Made by a program: the position numbers and the translations under genes. This document shows positions 1-9,999 of a stretch of 64,000 nt of DNA, in pieces. The DNA is taken from the NCBI GenBank assembly GCA_030280995.1, contig JASXTE010000011.1:19394103-19458102 (forward strand), read 5' to 3'. The first letter of the stretch is position 1, and every line of letters begins with the position of its first letter. The notes under the pieces were generated by a model. That model was not told the DNA's origin and ran no database searches. It saw only the letters and a list, made by a program, of their open reading frames with translations. The DNA is from Hemileia vastatrix (taxonomy: Eukaryota > Basidiomycota > Pucciniomycetes > Pucciniales > Zaghouaniaceae).

Positions 1-177
1 AATTTTAGCATGATACCTAGTTTAGTTTGATTGTTGTTGGAAAAGTGAAGTAAGTTTGTATCAAGCTCATGTGTGAGTAAAATCCTATATTTAATAATAT
101 GTGACTCCCCAGTGAGGATTAAGATTACCCGTCTATCCAGAATTTGCTAGAATGAATTCCCAACCTATCAAATCATT

Positions 178-209
178 ATGGGGTATCAACGTCCAGGGAT
201 CTGCAATTA
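178..209. repeat. Left terminal inverted repeat of H1
   Basis: It begins ATGGGGTATCAACGTC and runs into GGGATCTGCAATTA. It matches the reverse complement of 30125-30156 apart from a few substitutions, and the ends of H2. The T at the second base is a mutation relative to the AGGGGG start of H2. Confidence 0.85.
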
Positions 210-686
210 AATTAATTGTGAAAAAGAATCTGTATACCCCAATTATCTTCTGCAATTATTTTTGCTAATAATTGGGCTATTAGACACTTTAAGTGTCAAA
301 GTTCACCTCTTATCTGACATTTTTTTACTCAATTTTTCATAACCACATCTTGGACAACTTTCTGTCATAACCACATCTTGACCTACTTTCTGCCATAACC
401 AGATCTTGGACTACTCTCTGGATATGCCTTTCACCTTTCTGCACACTCACATTCTCATCCCATCCTGTCCATTCTATCTGCCCAGAACCCCTCACCATCT
501 CATCTGCTTGTTTTTGATCCTTTTCATCTCGCTATCTCATATGCTTGTTTTTGCTCCTTTTCATTTCGCTATCTCATCTGCTTGTTTCTGCTCCATTTCA
601 TCTCGCTATCTCATCTGCTTGTCTCTACTCCTTTTCATCTTCATTAATATTTTAACATTCCTTGTTGTCCTAGATCTTCTCAAAGG

Positions 687-882
687 CAGCCATCACCCAT
701 TTTTTCTTCAAATCTCACTACTTCCTCTTTCCCCCACTCAGCAAAGAAATCTAACACCATTCAATTAAAAAAAGATGATCATCTCATTCTTATCAACCAG
801 CTGAAAACCAAATATAACTATGATCTTTTTTTTGGTACTGAGTATGCAACTAAATTAAGACGGCCCCCAGCATTAAACGTTA
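687..882 (+). pseudogene. Myb/SANT-like DNA-binding protein of H1, 5' fragment
   Basis: This is the 5' part of a gene that resumes at 14282. The readable frame starts at or before 687 and contains KKDDHLILINQL followed by FFGTEYATKLRRPPA. It aligns residue for residue with the intact protein of H3 (53076-53612) and with the relic in H2. The frame stops inside an asparagine codon at 882, exactly where Gypsy-1 inserted, and continues in phase at 14282. I could not place the start codon. Such Myb/SANT-like proteins accompany PIF/Harbinger transposases and are thought to bind the element ends. The open frame overlapping at 406-768 is another phase and not a gene. Confidence 0.75.
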
Positions 883-2053
883 TGGTAAGGTAAACTCTTA
901 CAGTCGCCTTGCTGTAAGCAGAATCCGGAGGAGATATGTGGATTTAGCCGAAAACCCCGTCCTTCCAATAAAAATAACAAAATGGGAATTCTAAATCACT
1001 AAGCTAACCAATCTACTTGGATCTGTTTGATGAAAATAATGAAACTCTAAAATATTTAACGCTTGTTGAGATTAAATGATCGTGGCTGTTGATAAAGAAA
1101 TACTGATAACAACAATTAAGGTGTACCAGTGAAAGATCTGAAAAGATTGACTTTTATGTTTTTATAATAATTTAAATTTTTATGAGACAGCAATAATCAA
1201 GTCCCAGCGATGAAGACCTTTCTAAAGATACCCTATATGAAGTGTTATTTTAATTGTTGAGTAGTATTTCTAAAATGTTATATATAAAATATAAAGTTAT
1301 AAGGGTATTACAAATTTATTTAATTTGTTGAGTAATAAAGAATGAGACTGTGGTAGTTAATGATTAAGCTGTATGATGTGTCCCCCCTCCCAATTTCGAG
1401 TTTGAGAGTCGCTTAAGTATTCCTAGTCACGTGCCTAAGTTTTCCCCTCCAGAGCTCTTCCAGAGTCAATCCGGAGCCCGTACGGAGTCCGTACAGAGCC
1501 GGAACGGAGTCCGTACGGAGTCCGTACGGAGTCAAAGCGGAGTCCGTACGGAGTCCGTACGGAGTCGAAACGGAGTCCGTCCGGACTTCCGGACTAAATT
1601 TAGAACCTTAAAACTATAATAAAAAATCTAGAAAAATTACACATAATAGAGCTACTTCCCCTTTACATACCAAACTAATTTTCGTAGTCTGCGCAGCTCT
1701 AATTACCCTGTGAAAATTCATCAAAATTAAGTAATTTTTGAAAACGTAAATATTTCTATAAAACTTTAAAATTCATTTAAAAATATAAGAAAAATAGTAA
1801 AAATTCTGGGAAAATTTCCCAAGGTTCTTGAGTGACTCGACTTGATACTTATAAGTTTTTCAGACCGTAAAAATAAGTTTTCTCCGTAAAATAAATTGTT
1901 TTCGTGTAGGCATTCGCTCGTGACCAATTTCTTCATATTTAAAACTCAAATAAATTAAATAAAACCCTTTTTAAAAAAAATAACACCAATCTTGCATGCC
2001 GTGATAACTCCATTTACATACTTAGGTGCCGTACTAAACTTTAGGCTACCACA
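883..2053 (-). repeat. Gypsy-1 LTR, left copy (3' LTR in element sense)
   Basis: It is 1171 bp long and bounded, in element sense, by TGTGGTAGCC and CCTTACCA. It is nearly identical to 13138-14275 but has one extra 33-bp unit in its internal minisatellite. Close to its left end CTTACAG and CTGTAAG (about 896-919) can form a hairpin. Confidence 0.95.
1471..1594. repeat. 11-bp minisatellite inside the left LTR
   Basis: This is an array of CGGAGTCCGTA units with variants, rich in the palindrome CCGTACGG. It has one more 33-bp (three-unit) block than the array at 13726-13816, which accounts for the whole length difference between the two LTRs. A small + frame through it (1431-1619) is a by-product of the repeat. 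Confidence 0.9.
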
Positions 2054-2063
2054 TCCTCCCTCC
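2054..2063 (-). other. Polypurine tract of Gypsy-1
   Basis: In element sense GGAGGGAGGA directly precedes the TGTGG start of the 3' LTR. This is the expected primer for plus-strand DNA synthesis in LTR retrotransposons. Confidence 0.8.
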
Positions 2064-2176
2064 AATCGAGAATGTCCCCATTCTTAAAACTTTGCATAAG
2101 TGGTTGAACACAATATTCATCTTTAACCTTCAACCACCATCTTCTTTAATCAACTATAAAATTCATCTTCATCAAT

Positions 2177-2867
2177 ATGTCTTCCAAAGAACTTGTCGCT
2201 CCATGTGAACTCTGCGCTCGATACCAGGTACCTTGTTTAATGTCCAACCCTAATCTTCCTGGCAGAACAGCTTGCGACTTATGCCGTGTGAAAAAAGTCA
2301 AATGCAACCGGCCAATAGTTCCTTCTAAAACAAACGTATATTTAGGACCAGCAGCTCTCCCTGATCCCTCAACTTCTAAAAAGCGATCCAAAATTCCTGT
2401 CTTCTTAAAACGAATAAGATCAAAAACAGCTTCAAAAGTTCAATCTTCATCAACGGATCCCGGCCTAATTTTGCCTTCACAAGATCCTAATCCTATAACG
2501 CCAGTACCCCCAACTAACTTTGCTGAGACTATGTTTCCTGGCTCTAAATGTAAGACCCTATTTATCTTACTAAAAAAATTTTAATCAAAATTGACTAAAC
2601 CTATGACTTAATAACATATTTGAACTTCTAGCTGTCGAAATAACCAACACTGATGACGTTGGTAGAGTGAAGACGGACTATATCAATCATTACCCAAATT
2701 TTCATCGCTATCTTTTTCTTGACTTTACTAATGAGTTGAAACGTAAAATGCTGGCCTATTTTCAAGAAACTCCAGCTAATAACCATGAAGACCTCATGAA
2801 AAGAAGAATTTTAATGCAAAGCTTTGATAATGATGTTGAACAATTTCAAAGAAATTATCTTTTCTAA
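2177..2867 (+). CDS. Antisense accessory protein A with cysteine cluster (Gypsy-1)
   Basis: This is a two-exon gene on the strand opposite gag and pol, lying between the 3' LTR and pol. Exon 1 (2177-2549) joins exon 2 (2632-2867) across an intron of about 82 bases that starts GTAAGACC and ends CTTCTAG. The joined frame gives a product of about 200 residues. Near the N-terminus it has CELCARYQVPC and then CDLCRVKKVKC, a spacing like the zinc-cluster DNA-binding domain of fungal transcription factors, followed by a basic and proline-rich stretch. The C-terminal part (RYLFLDFTNELKRKMLAYFQ) is probably helical. A related but damaged gene follows at 4020-5035. Zinc binding and DNA binding are inferences from the cysteine pattern. 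The frame is intact, so it may be expressed. Confidence 0.6.
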
Positions 2868-4019
2868 CAGTATAACTTGATAAAATTTGTTTTAGCTGGT
2901 CTTCTTTTAAATCTTTATAATAAAAACGTTCTTTCTTCTTCTCTGGCTTGATATAACATAAAATAAAATAATATAAATCTTGTGATGATTCCACTACGAG
3001 AGCAAGGTTTGAATCCCTTCAGACTCCCATTAACCAGTCTTCCTTCTTGTCACAGCATTGAGAGAGTGGATCTTCCTATGAGCCGAATACTCCTGATTCC
3101 AACCTCATAGGGCCCCCCACTGAGCCGAATTCTATGATTCCAATCTCGCCATAAGGTCCTCCAAGCTTCACACCAAAAAAAAAATGGCCTAACTATGAGG
3201 CACTAAAAAAAATCATTCCCTAAAATCCAACTACCATCCTAACTTCTGATTCCTTCATCACAATTTTCAAACTTTGCTATACAGCAAACCCATAAAATAC
3301 TTTTGCAAGGCTTCCAATAATAATATTAACTTTAGACCATGTTAAAGCGCCGCAAATTTCACCTAATTAATCATTATGCTTTCTTTAGCATCATCACCAC
3401 CTAAAGTTTTAACCTCCTAAAGCTATCAGCACCCAATTCCAGAAATAATTGAATAACCAGTTTAGAGTCTTAGTGGACAGTGATAAATTAAAAGATTGAA
3501 TTGAGTTATCCAAACAAGATTGACATTCCAATTTAAAGGCTTGGTAGACCAAACATATAATCGATTGCCAGTTTATGGTCTTGGTGGACCAAAGATCGTT
3601 TAAGTGCATAAATGTCTTGATATATTCCTAAGTAAGGCCTAGGCTTGACCAAAGATTGAATAAATTTGATAATCCAGTTTAATGTCATAGTGGACCAAAC
3701 ATTTGATCAACAAGTAATCCAGTATAAGGCCATAGTGGTCCAATGAATGTTGAATTATCCTGCAGATATTAATTTTCCAGTTTAAAGTCATAGTGGACTA
3801 AACAATGAATGAACTACCAGTTTAAAGTCATGGTGGACCAAACATTTAATCGATAAGAAATCCAGTTTAAGGTCATGGTGGACCCAACACTTGATAATAG
3901 TCCAGTTTAAGGTCTTGGTGGACCTAACAACTTCTCTATCCTTGAACCCAGATTTTGCCACCAGCTTTCTTCATCCTAGTTTCAAGTTTTCTTCTTCAAA
4001 AAAAATATCTCCTAACAAG
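2868..4019. other. Non-coding part of Gypsy-1 with short repeats
   Basis: No gene is supported here. At 3079-3165 there is a diverged two-copy repeat in which each copy contains GAGCCGAAT and then ATTCCAA. From 3457 on, the hairpin array described separately fills most of the interval. Confidence 0.6.
3457..3924. repeat. Array of about nine 23-bp hairpin repeats
   Basis: Each copy starts CCAGTTTA (with variants) and continues into a short stem-loop of the type GGTC-TTGGTG-GACC. Copies begin near 3457, 3528, 3568, 3673, 3719, 3777, 3817, 3862 and 3902, spaced 40-105 bp apart and all in the same orientation. In several copies both stem arms change together (AGTC with GACT, GGTC with GACC). Further copies lie at 5783-5805 and inside pol at about 7835, 7892, 9856, 9961 and 10067. 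Confidence 0.85.
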
Positions 4020-5035
4020 ATGAAACCTTCTGACTTCATTGCTTCAGCTGATCAATCTTGAAAATACTGTGCCTTCACCCATAGGGAATGTATCTTCTCT
4101 TTTAACTGGCAAAAGCACACTTATAACAGGGCCTGTTTATCCTGCTATGAGAAGAAAAGAAAATGTTCTGGCTTGAACTGTGGTTCTTTCCCCATTACTG
4201 CTACTAGCTTCGCCGCCTTCTGCAATCCTCCTCCTTCTTCTTCACCTTCTACTCCACCCCCTATTCCATCAACCTCTAAAGATCCCATCCCTTTTTCTCC
4301 ATCAGCCTATTTAAATCTTTCTCCATCACCTAATCCTCTGGGTCCTTCTCTCCAATCTAGACTTGCTGCTACTCCCCCAAGAACTCTTGCTGCTCCCAAG
4401 GCCATGCTTCAACCTTCTAACAATTCTTCTCCTTCTTCCAACATCTTGAAGCACAAAAGGTCCTATAATAGCCAGCAGTCTTCATCTTCTCTTGTATCAT
4501 CCAAAAGGCCCAGAACATCTACTTCAAACACCAAATCCAACACCAGTCCTCCTCATCTATCAAAAATAAAAAAATCCTTTCCTAAACATAAAAAATCCCA
4601 CTCCATTACCAAGTAAGCCGTTTATCTATGATCATGATAGTGTTGACACAGGTTAGTTGTCTCTTTTTTATTTTCTTAATCTTCAGGTTTTAATTTGCTG
4701 ATATTTTAATTTGATAAGCGTCCACCGGTTCTCCAATTTCATATTCTGCTTATGAACTACCAGAACCTAATCCAAGCTTCCCTAGAGTTCCCATTCACCT
4801 AGTGTCTGAAAAGCTTTTTGCCAATTTTAATAACCTTATCGCTTATTTCCAACGATACCCGCCCTCTGATAGATCAGAATCTTGGATGAGAGAGAAACTG
4901 TTAAGAGACCTTTTCAAAATAGCCAACTGGCTTCAACACTATCGTGACCGTGAAATAACATTCGAATCCCAGGAAATCGATCAAGGTCCTTCTAAACTTT
5001 CTAATTTCGATTCTTCAAAAGATAACAACCCTTGA
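4020..5035 (+). pseudogene. Antisense accessory protein B with cysteine cluster (Gypsy-1), damaged
   Basis: This looks like a diverged paralogue of accessory gene A. The frame opens with an ATG at 4020, meets a TGA after about 13 codons, and then reads CAFTHREC, a spacer, and CLSCYEKKRKC, so the cysteine layout resembles protein A. A serine/proline-rich region (PPPSSSPSTPPPIPSTS) and basic blocks follow to 4616. After a frame change and a probable intron ending near 4718, the frame resumes with HLVSEKLFANFNNL and ends at 5035. Both accessory genes share the order cysteine cluster, low-complexity linker, intron and helical C-terminus, which suggests duplication inside the element. Function is unknown. 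Confidence 0.5.
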
Positions 5036-5127
5036 TGGTGTTCTTCCTGGTATGTAGCTTTCTTGAATAATGTTTGAAAAATAAAATATAAACATCTAAA
5101 CTACCTAAAACTAAAATACCTTTTATT

Positions 5128-5323
5128 ATTATTTTTTTTTTTTTTTTTTTTTTTTATTTTTATTTTTTATTTTTTATTTTTTATTTTTTTTATTTTTTTA
5201 TTTTTTTTTATTTTTTATTTTTTATTTTATTTTTTTTTTTTTATTTTCTTTTTTTTTTATTTTTATTTTTATTTAGTTATTTTATTATTATTTTTTTTTT
5301 TTTTTACCATTTAAAATAAAAGA

Positions 5324-5354
<31 letters not shown>

Positions 5355-5356
5355 GT
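5128..5356. repeat. T-rich low-complexity tract
   Basis: About 230 bp of T runs are broken by single A residues (TTTTTA and TTTTA units), ending in a run of A. It looks like expanded simple sequence inside the Gypsy-1 non-coding region. Confidence 0.9.
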
Positions 5357-6176
5357 TTTGAAATAAAAGTTAAAATTTAATTTTCAAAGAAAGATAAACG
5401 AATGTGAAAAGAAGGATAAAAAAGTAATAAAAAAAATTTCAAAATAAAATTTTAAAAGATGCCCCCCGGCCATTTGATGAGCCGTACCCTCGACATCATA
5501 CCCACATCCAAGTGCAACTTGATGTGGTTACACGATTTTAAGAAATTGAAAAGAAAATAAAATAAATGAAAGTTTTTAGCAGATAATTTTTTATAATGAT
5601 GATCACTGGGTGGGCTCCCTCCAATTTATAAAAATGATTAGAGACCACCAGTGAGCATCACCTTTACAATAATTCATAATATATATTAAAGAAAAGAAAT
5701 CACAATCTAACATAAAAAAAAAATCAAAAACAAAATAAGAAAATCTTGAATCCGGCGTTGAGAGCGGTGTCTCTTGATTCGTTCCAGTTTATAGTCTTAG
5801 TGGACTTCCTAAAATTAAAAGACAAAGCCAGGATTCAACTAGAAACAGGGAAAATTTTGGAAACGAACATTATGGGGTAATTGTGTATAGAGCAGCCAGC
5901 CCATCAATTACCCCCACACTTGCCAATATTAAATTAAGAAGGTTCCCCTGTGAACACTTCTTCCAATAAATTTTAAAAAAATTTCAAACACTATCTTCAC
6001 CCATATTTTAAGTATTTTAAGTTTTTGAAAATTTCAAAGAAGGTCTTCTTGAATTTCGTTATGTTTCATCACAGTTTCATCGCCCATATGCAGTGTAATG
6101 ATAGTAAAGTATTTTTGATAAAAATAAGAAGATAGTTTATACTCGTTGCGGAGGAATCCATAAAATTTCGTTGATA
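5357..6176. other. Non-coding sequence downstream of Gypsy-1 pol
   Basis: I see no gene. The interval contains one more copy of the hairpin repeat (5783-5805). It also contains an imperfect inverted repeat around 5597-5662, where TCACTGGGTGG faces CCACCAGTGA, which could fold in the transcript. Confidence 0.5.
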
Positions 6177-9100
6177 TCATAGTTTATCCTCATTGCGGAG
6201 GAAGACTTCGGCACTCCTGGTGCCTCTAGGATAGAACCGTTTCACTTGATCGGCAGCTACCCTCTTCTTCAATACAACTCCATCCAACTCTTCTAGCACA
6301 TATGAACCGCCGGAAACTTGCTCCTTGATTTTATACGGTCCATTCCACCTATCTGCAAACATCTTTCCCCACTGACTTTCCAAACTCCTATTATACACCA
6401 GGACCATATCACCTGGGTTCAAAGGTTTCCTTAATCGATGTGCCAACCGCTCATCCCAATATCTGACTGATTGATTTCGGATCTTCATCATCCGCGAATA
6501 TGCCTTTTCTAAATATTCTTCTTTCTTTTCTAGCTGCATCATTCTTGCACACAACAATTCTTCAGTAGTTTTGACCGTGTCCCAGTCAACTCCAAGATAT
6601 GATTCAGCTTCTAAATCAACCGGTAAAACTGCTTTCTGTCCAAAAACAAGTTCATAAGGTGAAAATCCGGTCGTCCTTTTGGCAGTGATTCGATCAGCAA
6701 ATAAAACTAAAGGTAAATAGTGCCTCCACTTTTCGGCACTTGTCCCACACATTTTAACTAAAGCATCCTTAATAACTTGATGCCCTCTTTCAACCATGCC
6801 TTCAGCTTCAGGATAATATGGGGTTGCTACCCTAACCTTTGATCCAACTTGCAATACGGCCTCTTTAAACTCTGTCCCAAATTCAGGACCTCCATCTACC
6901 GTCACCAACTTCATCACCCCATACCTATATACCCAATTATTCAAAAAAAATTCTGCCACATTTTTGGCAGTTAAATTAATAAGAGGCGCTGCCTCTACCC
7001 AACCAGATAAATCATCTCTGGCCACAATTAAATATTTATACCGTCCCTCTTTTATATGAACGGCATCTAAACTAACTCTTCCAAAGAGCGTATATTCACC
7101 GGTCGCGCGTCCAGGTTCTTTTGGCCTTAAATAACTTCGTCTTTGACATTCTTCGCATGACTGAACCCACTGTTTAACAGCCATCTTCATGCCAGGCCAC
7201 CAAAATCGATCAGAAATTCTTCTAAATGTTTCTCCAACGCCTCTATGCCCGAGATCTTCATGCAGTGATTTCAAAACTAATTCTTGCCCCTTCTGTTGAG
7301 TTATAACTACTTGAGGATTTGGATACCTCCTCCTCATTAAAAGTCGACCAGATAGGTAAAACGTAGATGACTTCCTCTTGATAGCCACCCATTCATTGTC
7401 TTCACAATCTTCTGGCCTCTCTAAAGTCAACAAATATTTGACTAACAAAAAATAAAAACCAGTCTGACCCCAGACTTCATCTTGAAAATCGATTAATATA
7501 ACATCAATAGGGACTTCTCTATCACCAATATCACCTGCACATGAATGAGCCAATAATTGTTGACCCCTAAATAAATTTTTAATTGAGCTATGTCGACGTT
7601 TTTCTTCTGAACCTTTGGATCCTTCGAAAACCGTATTTGAAAATACCTCTTTCTCTTTATCCACCTTTTTATTTAAATTCTCTAATTCTCCAACATATAC
7701 ACCATTCCTTAATTTACTACTATCCCACACTACCAATCCATTTTCCTCTACATACACCACATCTTCTTCTACCTCCTCTCTGCCGAATTTATCTACACCT
7801 TTTCCAACACCTTTATTAACATAAAAACTATTTTCCAGTTTATCCTCTTGGTGGAGGTCATCATCATCATAATCTAAACTCAATAGTCCTGCCAGTTTAA
7901 CCTCATGGGGGAGGTATGGAAAGTCTTCAGCTCCTTTAGTGCTGGCTTTGATAATAGGTATATCTTCATCGAACTCTTCTGAGTCTGAATCTTCTTCAGT
8001 GGGTGGTCTCCTTGATAAACCATCTGGCATAGTAAAAGTTTTGCCAGGCTTATGAACTAAATCAAACGAAAAATGTTGAATAAAAGCTACCCATCTTGTC
8101 ATGGGTGCGTTCGGTAAACTTGGGGAATTAATCATCTGGATTAACGATTTCGCATCCACTTGCAACTCAAAATGTTGCCCCCACAAAATATGCTGAAGTT
8201 TCTTCAATATTTTCGCCACACCACATAATTCCAATTTCGGTTGAGAATATCTTGATTCGACCTCAGTAAATACTACAGATTCATACCTAACTGGCCTGAT
8301 GTAACCAACTTTATCCATCTGAGACAAAACCGCTCCAGCTGCAACCTGACTTGAATCAACTGCTAAATAAATTCTACCAGCATCTTTTCCATAATCCAAC
8401 TTGTGCAGGACTAAATCCTTCCCCACAACCTCCTTCAACTTCACAAACGCCTTCTCACACTCTTCATCCCACTCCCAGTCTGCATCCTTTCTCGTTAACC
8501 GTCTCAACGGAGCTGCCAATGAAGAAAAGTCCTTGATAAACATTCTAACATATACGCAAACGCCTAAAAACCCTCTAACATCGGTTGTATTCTTGGGTCT
8601 TGGCCAGGACTGAATTTTGTTAACTTTCTTCTTGGACATAATCCTACCCTCTCTACATACCACATGGCCTAGTATTTCTAAGGCTGGCACACAACATGAA
8701 AATTTTGAACCTGAAATAGTTAAACCAGCCTCTTCAATTCGAAACAAGATTCTTTCTAAAGTAATTGCAAACTCCCAAATGAATTTGCGTATCCCGGGAT
8801 TCTCTTCCAACACCTGGTTTTCATAGTCGGTTGTTGGTCCCTTAATTCCTCCATCATCTATAAAGATTCCAGCATATTTTGGAATTTCATCTTGAAGGAT
8901 CCAAGCCATCTGAGCTTGATAAACTGCAACCGAATTTGTTGCTCCTTGAGGTAATCTTGTTAACTGTAAGCGTCCAAGTGGCGTATCAAATGTAGTGAGA
9001 GGCCTTGAGTCCGGATGTAACTCTCTCTCATCATATCCACCCATAATATCTCCCAATCCATAGCACACTCTCCCTGCTAACGCTTCAACAAACTCCTCAA

Positions 9101-9989
9101 CACTAGGTGGTATCCCAGCATCCTTTATTGTAACCCTATTTAATTCCCTAAGATCATGAACAACTCTAAGCTTGCCATTCGGTTTCTTGATACAAAATAC
9201 AGGACTAGAATAACTTGACGTTGATTGCTCATACAGTCCAGTGCGTATCCGTTCTCTGACAACTTCAATATAGGCTTCTTTTAATGCAGCCGGAATAGGA
9301 ATCGGTTTCTGCTGCCACGGTTCATGACATACCACAGGAATCTTGTAAGGCTCCCCATAAGAATGCTTCAACACACCCCTCTCCTCTTCTACAAAAGCAA
9401 TGGCCTTCTCTCGCTTGACCATCACATCCAACAACAACTTCTTCTCTTCTCCAGACAACCAACCATCAGGTCCAAAATTAACAACACCCAGTCTCTCAAA
9501 AGTGATTCTTGACGTCTCAGAAAATTCAGGCGGATTCTTTACCAAGGGACTTTCATAAGGATCTCTTGATAACCTTGGTCTTCTCAATGGTGGATTTAAT
9601 TCAGCAGGTAGCGGTTCATTAATAGGTCGAACTTTATTTGCTACTTTCTTATATTTGGCTGCTTCCACATCTAAATTAACTTGAGGTAAAACATTTTCTT
9701 TTGTATTGCCAGAATCAGAATAAGAAAAATTAGAAAAATATTTTATTTCATTTTTAAATTTTACCCTTTTCTCCTTTCCCTCGTCTAATTTATAAACAGA
9801 TTTTCCAACACCTTTTCTTCCCTTATCCAACAGTAAATCACCCGTAAAGAAAGTTGGCAGTTTAACCTCTTGCTGGAGAACCGGAATAGCATTTTCACAA
9901 AAATTATTTTTTTGTGTTTTAATTATACTGAGATTTTTAATCGGATTTAGATAAGATTTTCGCAGTTTACCCTCTTGCTGGAGGTCCAA
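6177..9989 (-). CDS. pol: Gypsy-1 pol: reverse transcriptase, RNase H and integrase
   Basis: This frame of 1270 codons encodes the enzymes that copy and integrate the element. Reverse transcriptase spans roughly residues 225-450, with SSPVFCIKKPNGKLRVVHDL near 261 and the active-site box FIDD at 376-379. RNase H follows near residues 542-660 (AVDSSQVAAGAVL). The integrase zinc domain has His910, His915, Cys945 and Cys948. Its catalytic core shows Asp975, Asp1032 and Glu1067, so the last two acids are separated by 34 residues. The C-terminus has a GPY-like stretch (WNGPYKIKEQ) and no chromodomain. The ATG at 9989 is only the first one in this frame; the natural reading enters from the upstream segment at 10000-10389. 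The hairpin repeat recurs inside this gene, encoding L-x-x-E-x-K-L-like peptides. Confidence 0.93.
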   Translation of the reverse strand: MDLQQEGKLRKSYLNPIKNLSIIKTQKNNFCENAIPVLQQEVKLPTFFTGDLLLDKGRKGVGKSVYKLDEGKEKRVKFKNEIKYFSNFSYSDSGNTKENVLPQVNLDVEAAKYKKVANKVRPINEPLPAELNPPLRRPRLSRDPYESPLVKNPPEFSETSRITFERLGVVNFGPDGWLSGEEKKLLLDVMVKREKAIAFVEEERGVLKHSYGEPYKIPVVCHEPWQQKPIPIPAALKEAYIEVVRERIRTGLYEQSTSSYSSPVFCIKKPNGKLRVVHDLRELNRVTIKDAGIPPSVEEFVEALAGRVCYGLGDIMGGYDERELHPDSRPLTTFDTPLGRLQLTRLPQGATNSVAVYQAQMAWILQDEIPKYAGIFIDDGGIKGPTTDYENQVLEENPGIRKFIWEFAITLERILFRIEEAGLTISGSKFSCCVPALEILGHVVCREGRIMSKKKVNKIQSWPRPKNTTDVRGFLGVCVYVRMFIKDFSSLAAPLRRLTRKDADWEWDEECEKAFVKLKEVVGKDLVLHKLDYGKDAGRIYLAVDSSQVAAGAVLSQMDKVGYIRPVRYESVVFTEVESRYSQPKLELCGVAKILKKLQHILWGQHFELQVDAKSLIQMINSPSLPNAPMTRWVAFIQHFSFDLVHKPGKTFTMPDGLSRRPPTEEDSDSEEFDEDIPIIKASTKGAEDFPYLPHEVKLAGLLSLDYDDDDLHQEDKLENSFYVNKGVGKGVDKFGREEVEEDVVYVEENGLVVWDSSKLRNGVYVGELENLNKKVDKEKEVFSNTVFEGSKGSEEKRRHSSIKNLFRGQQLLAHSCAGDIGDREVPIDVILIDFQDEVWGQTGFYFLLVKYLLTLERPEDCEDNEWVAIKRKSSTFYLSGRLLMRRRYPNPQVVITQQKGQELVLKSLHEDLGHRGVGETFRRISDRFWWPGMKMAVKQWVQSCEECQRRSYLRPKEPGRATGEYTLFGRVSLDAVHIKEGRYKYLIVARDDLSGWVEAAPLINLTAKNVAEFFLNNWVYRYGVMKLVTVDGGPEFGTEFKEAVLQVGSKVRVATPYYPEAEGMVERGHQVIKDALVKMCGTSAEKWRHYLPLVLFADRITAKRTTGFSPYELVFGQKAVLPVDLEAESYLGVDWDTVKTTEELLCARMMQLEKKEEYLEKAYSRMMKIRNQSVRYWDERLAHRLRKPLNPGDMVLVYNRSLESQWGKMFADRWNGPYKIKEQVSGGSYVLEELDGVVLKKRVAADQVKRFYPRGTRSAEVFLRNEDKL

Positions 9990-9999
9990 AATAACCTTT

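Noticed and set aside
406..768. Open + frame of 120 codons at the left end of H1
   Set aside because: The region belongs partly to the Myb-like gene, which uses another phase. The peptide is simple-sequence-like with repeated ISLSHML-type segments.
1431..1619. Open + frame with repeated RTESVRS peptides
   Set aside because: It is translation of the 11-bp LTR minisatellite, and the array length changes between the LTRs.
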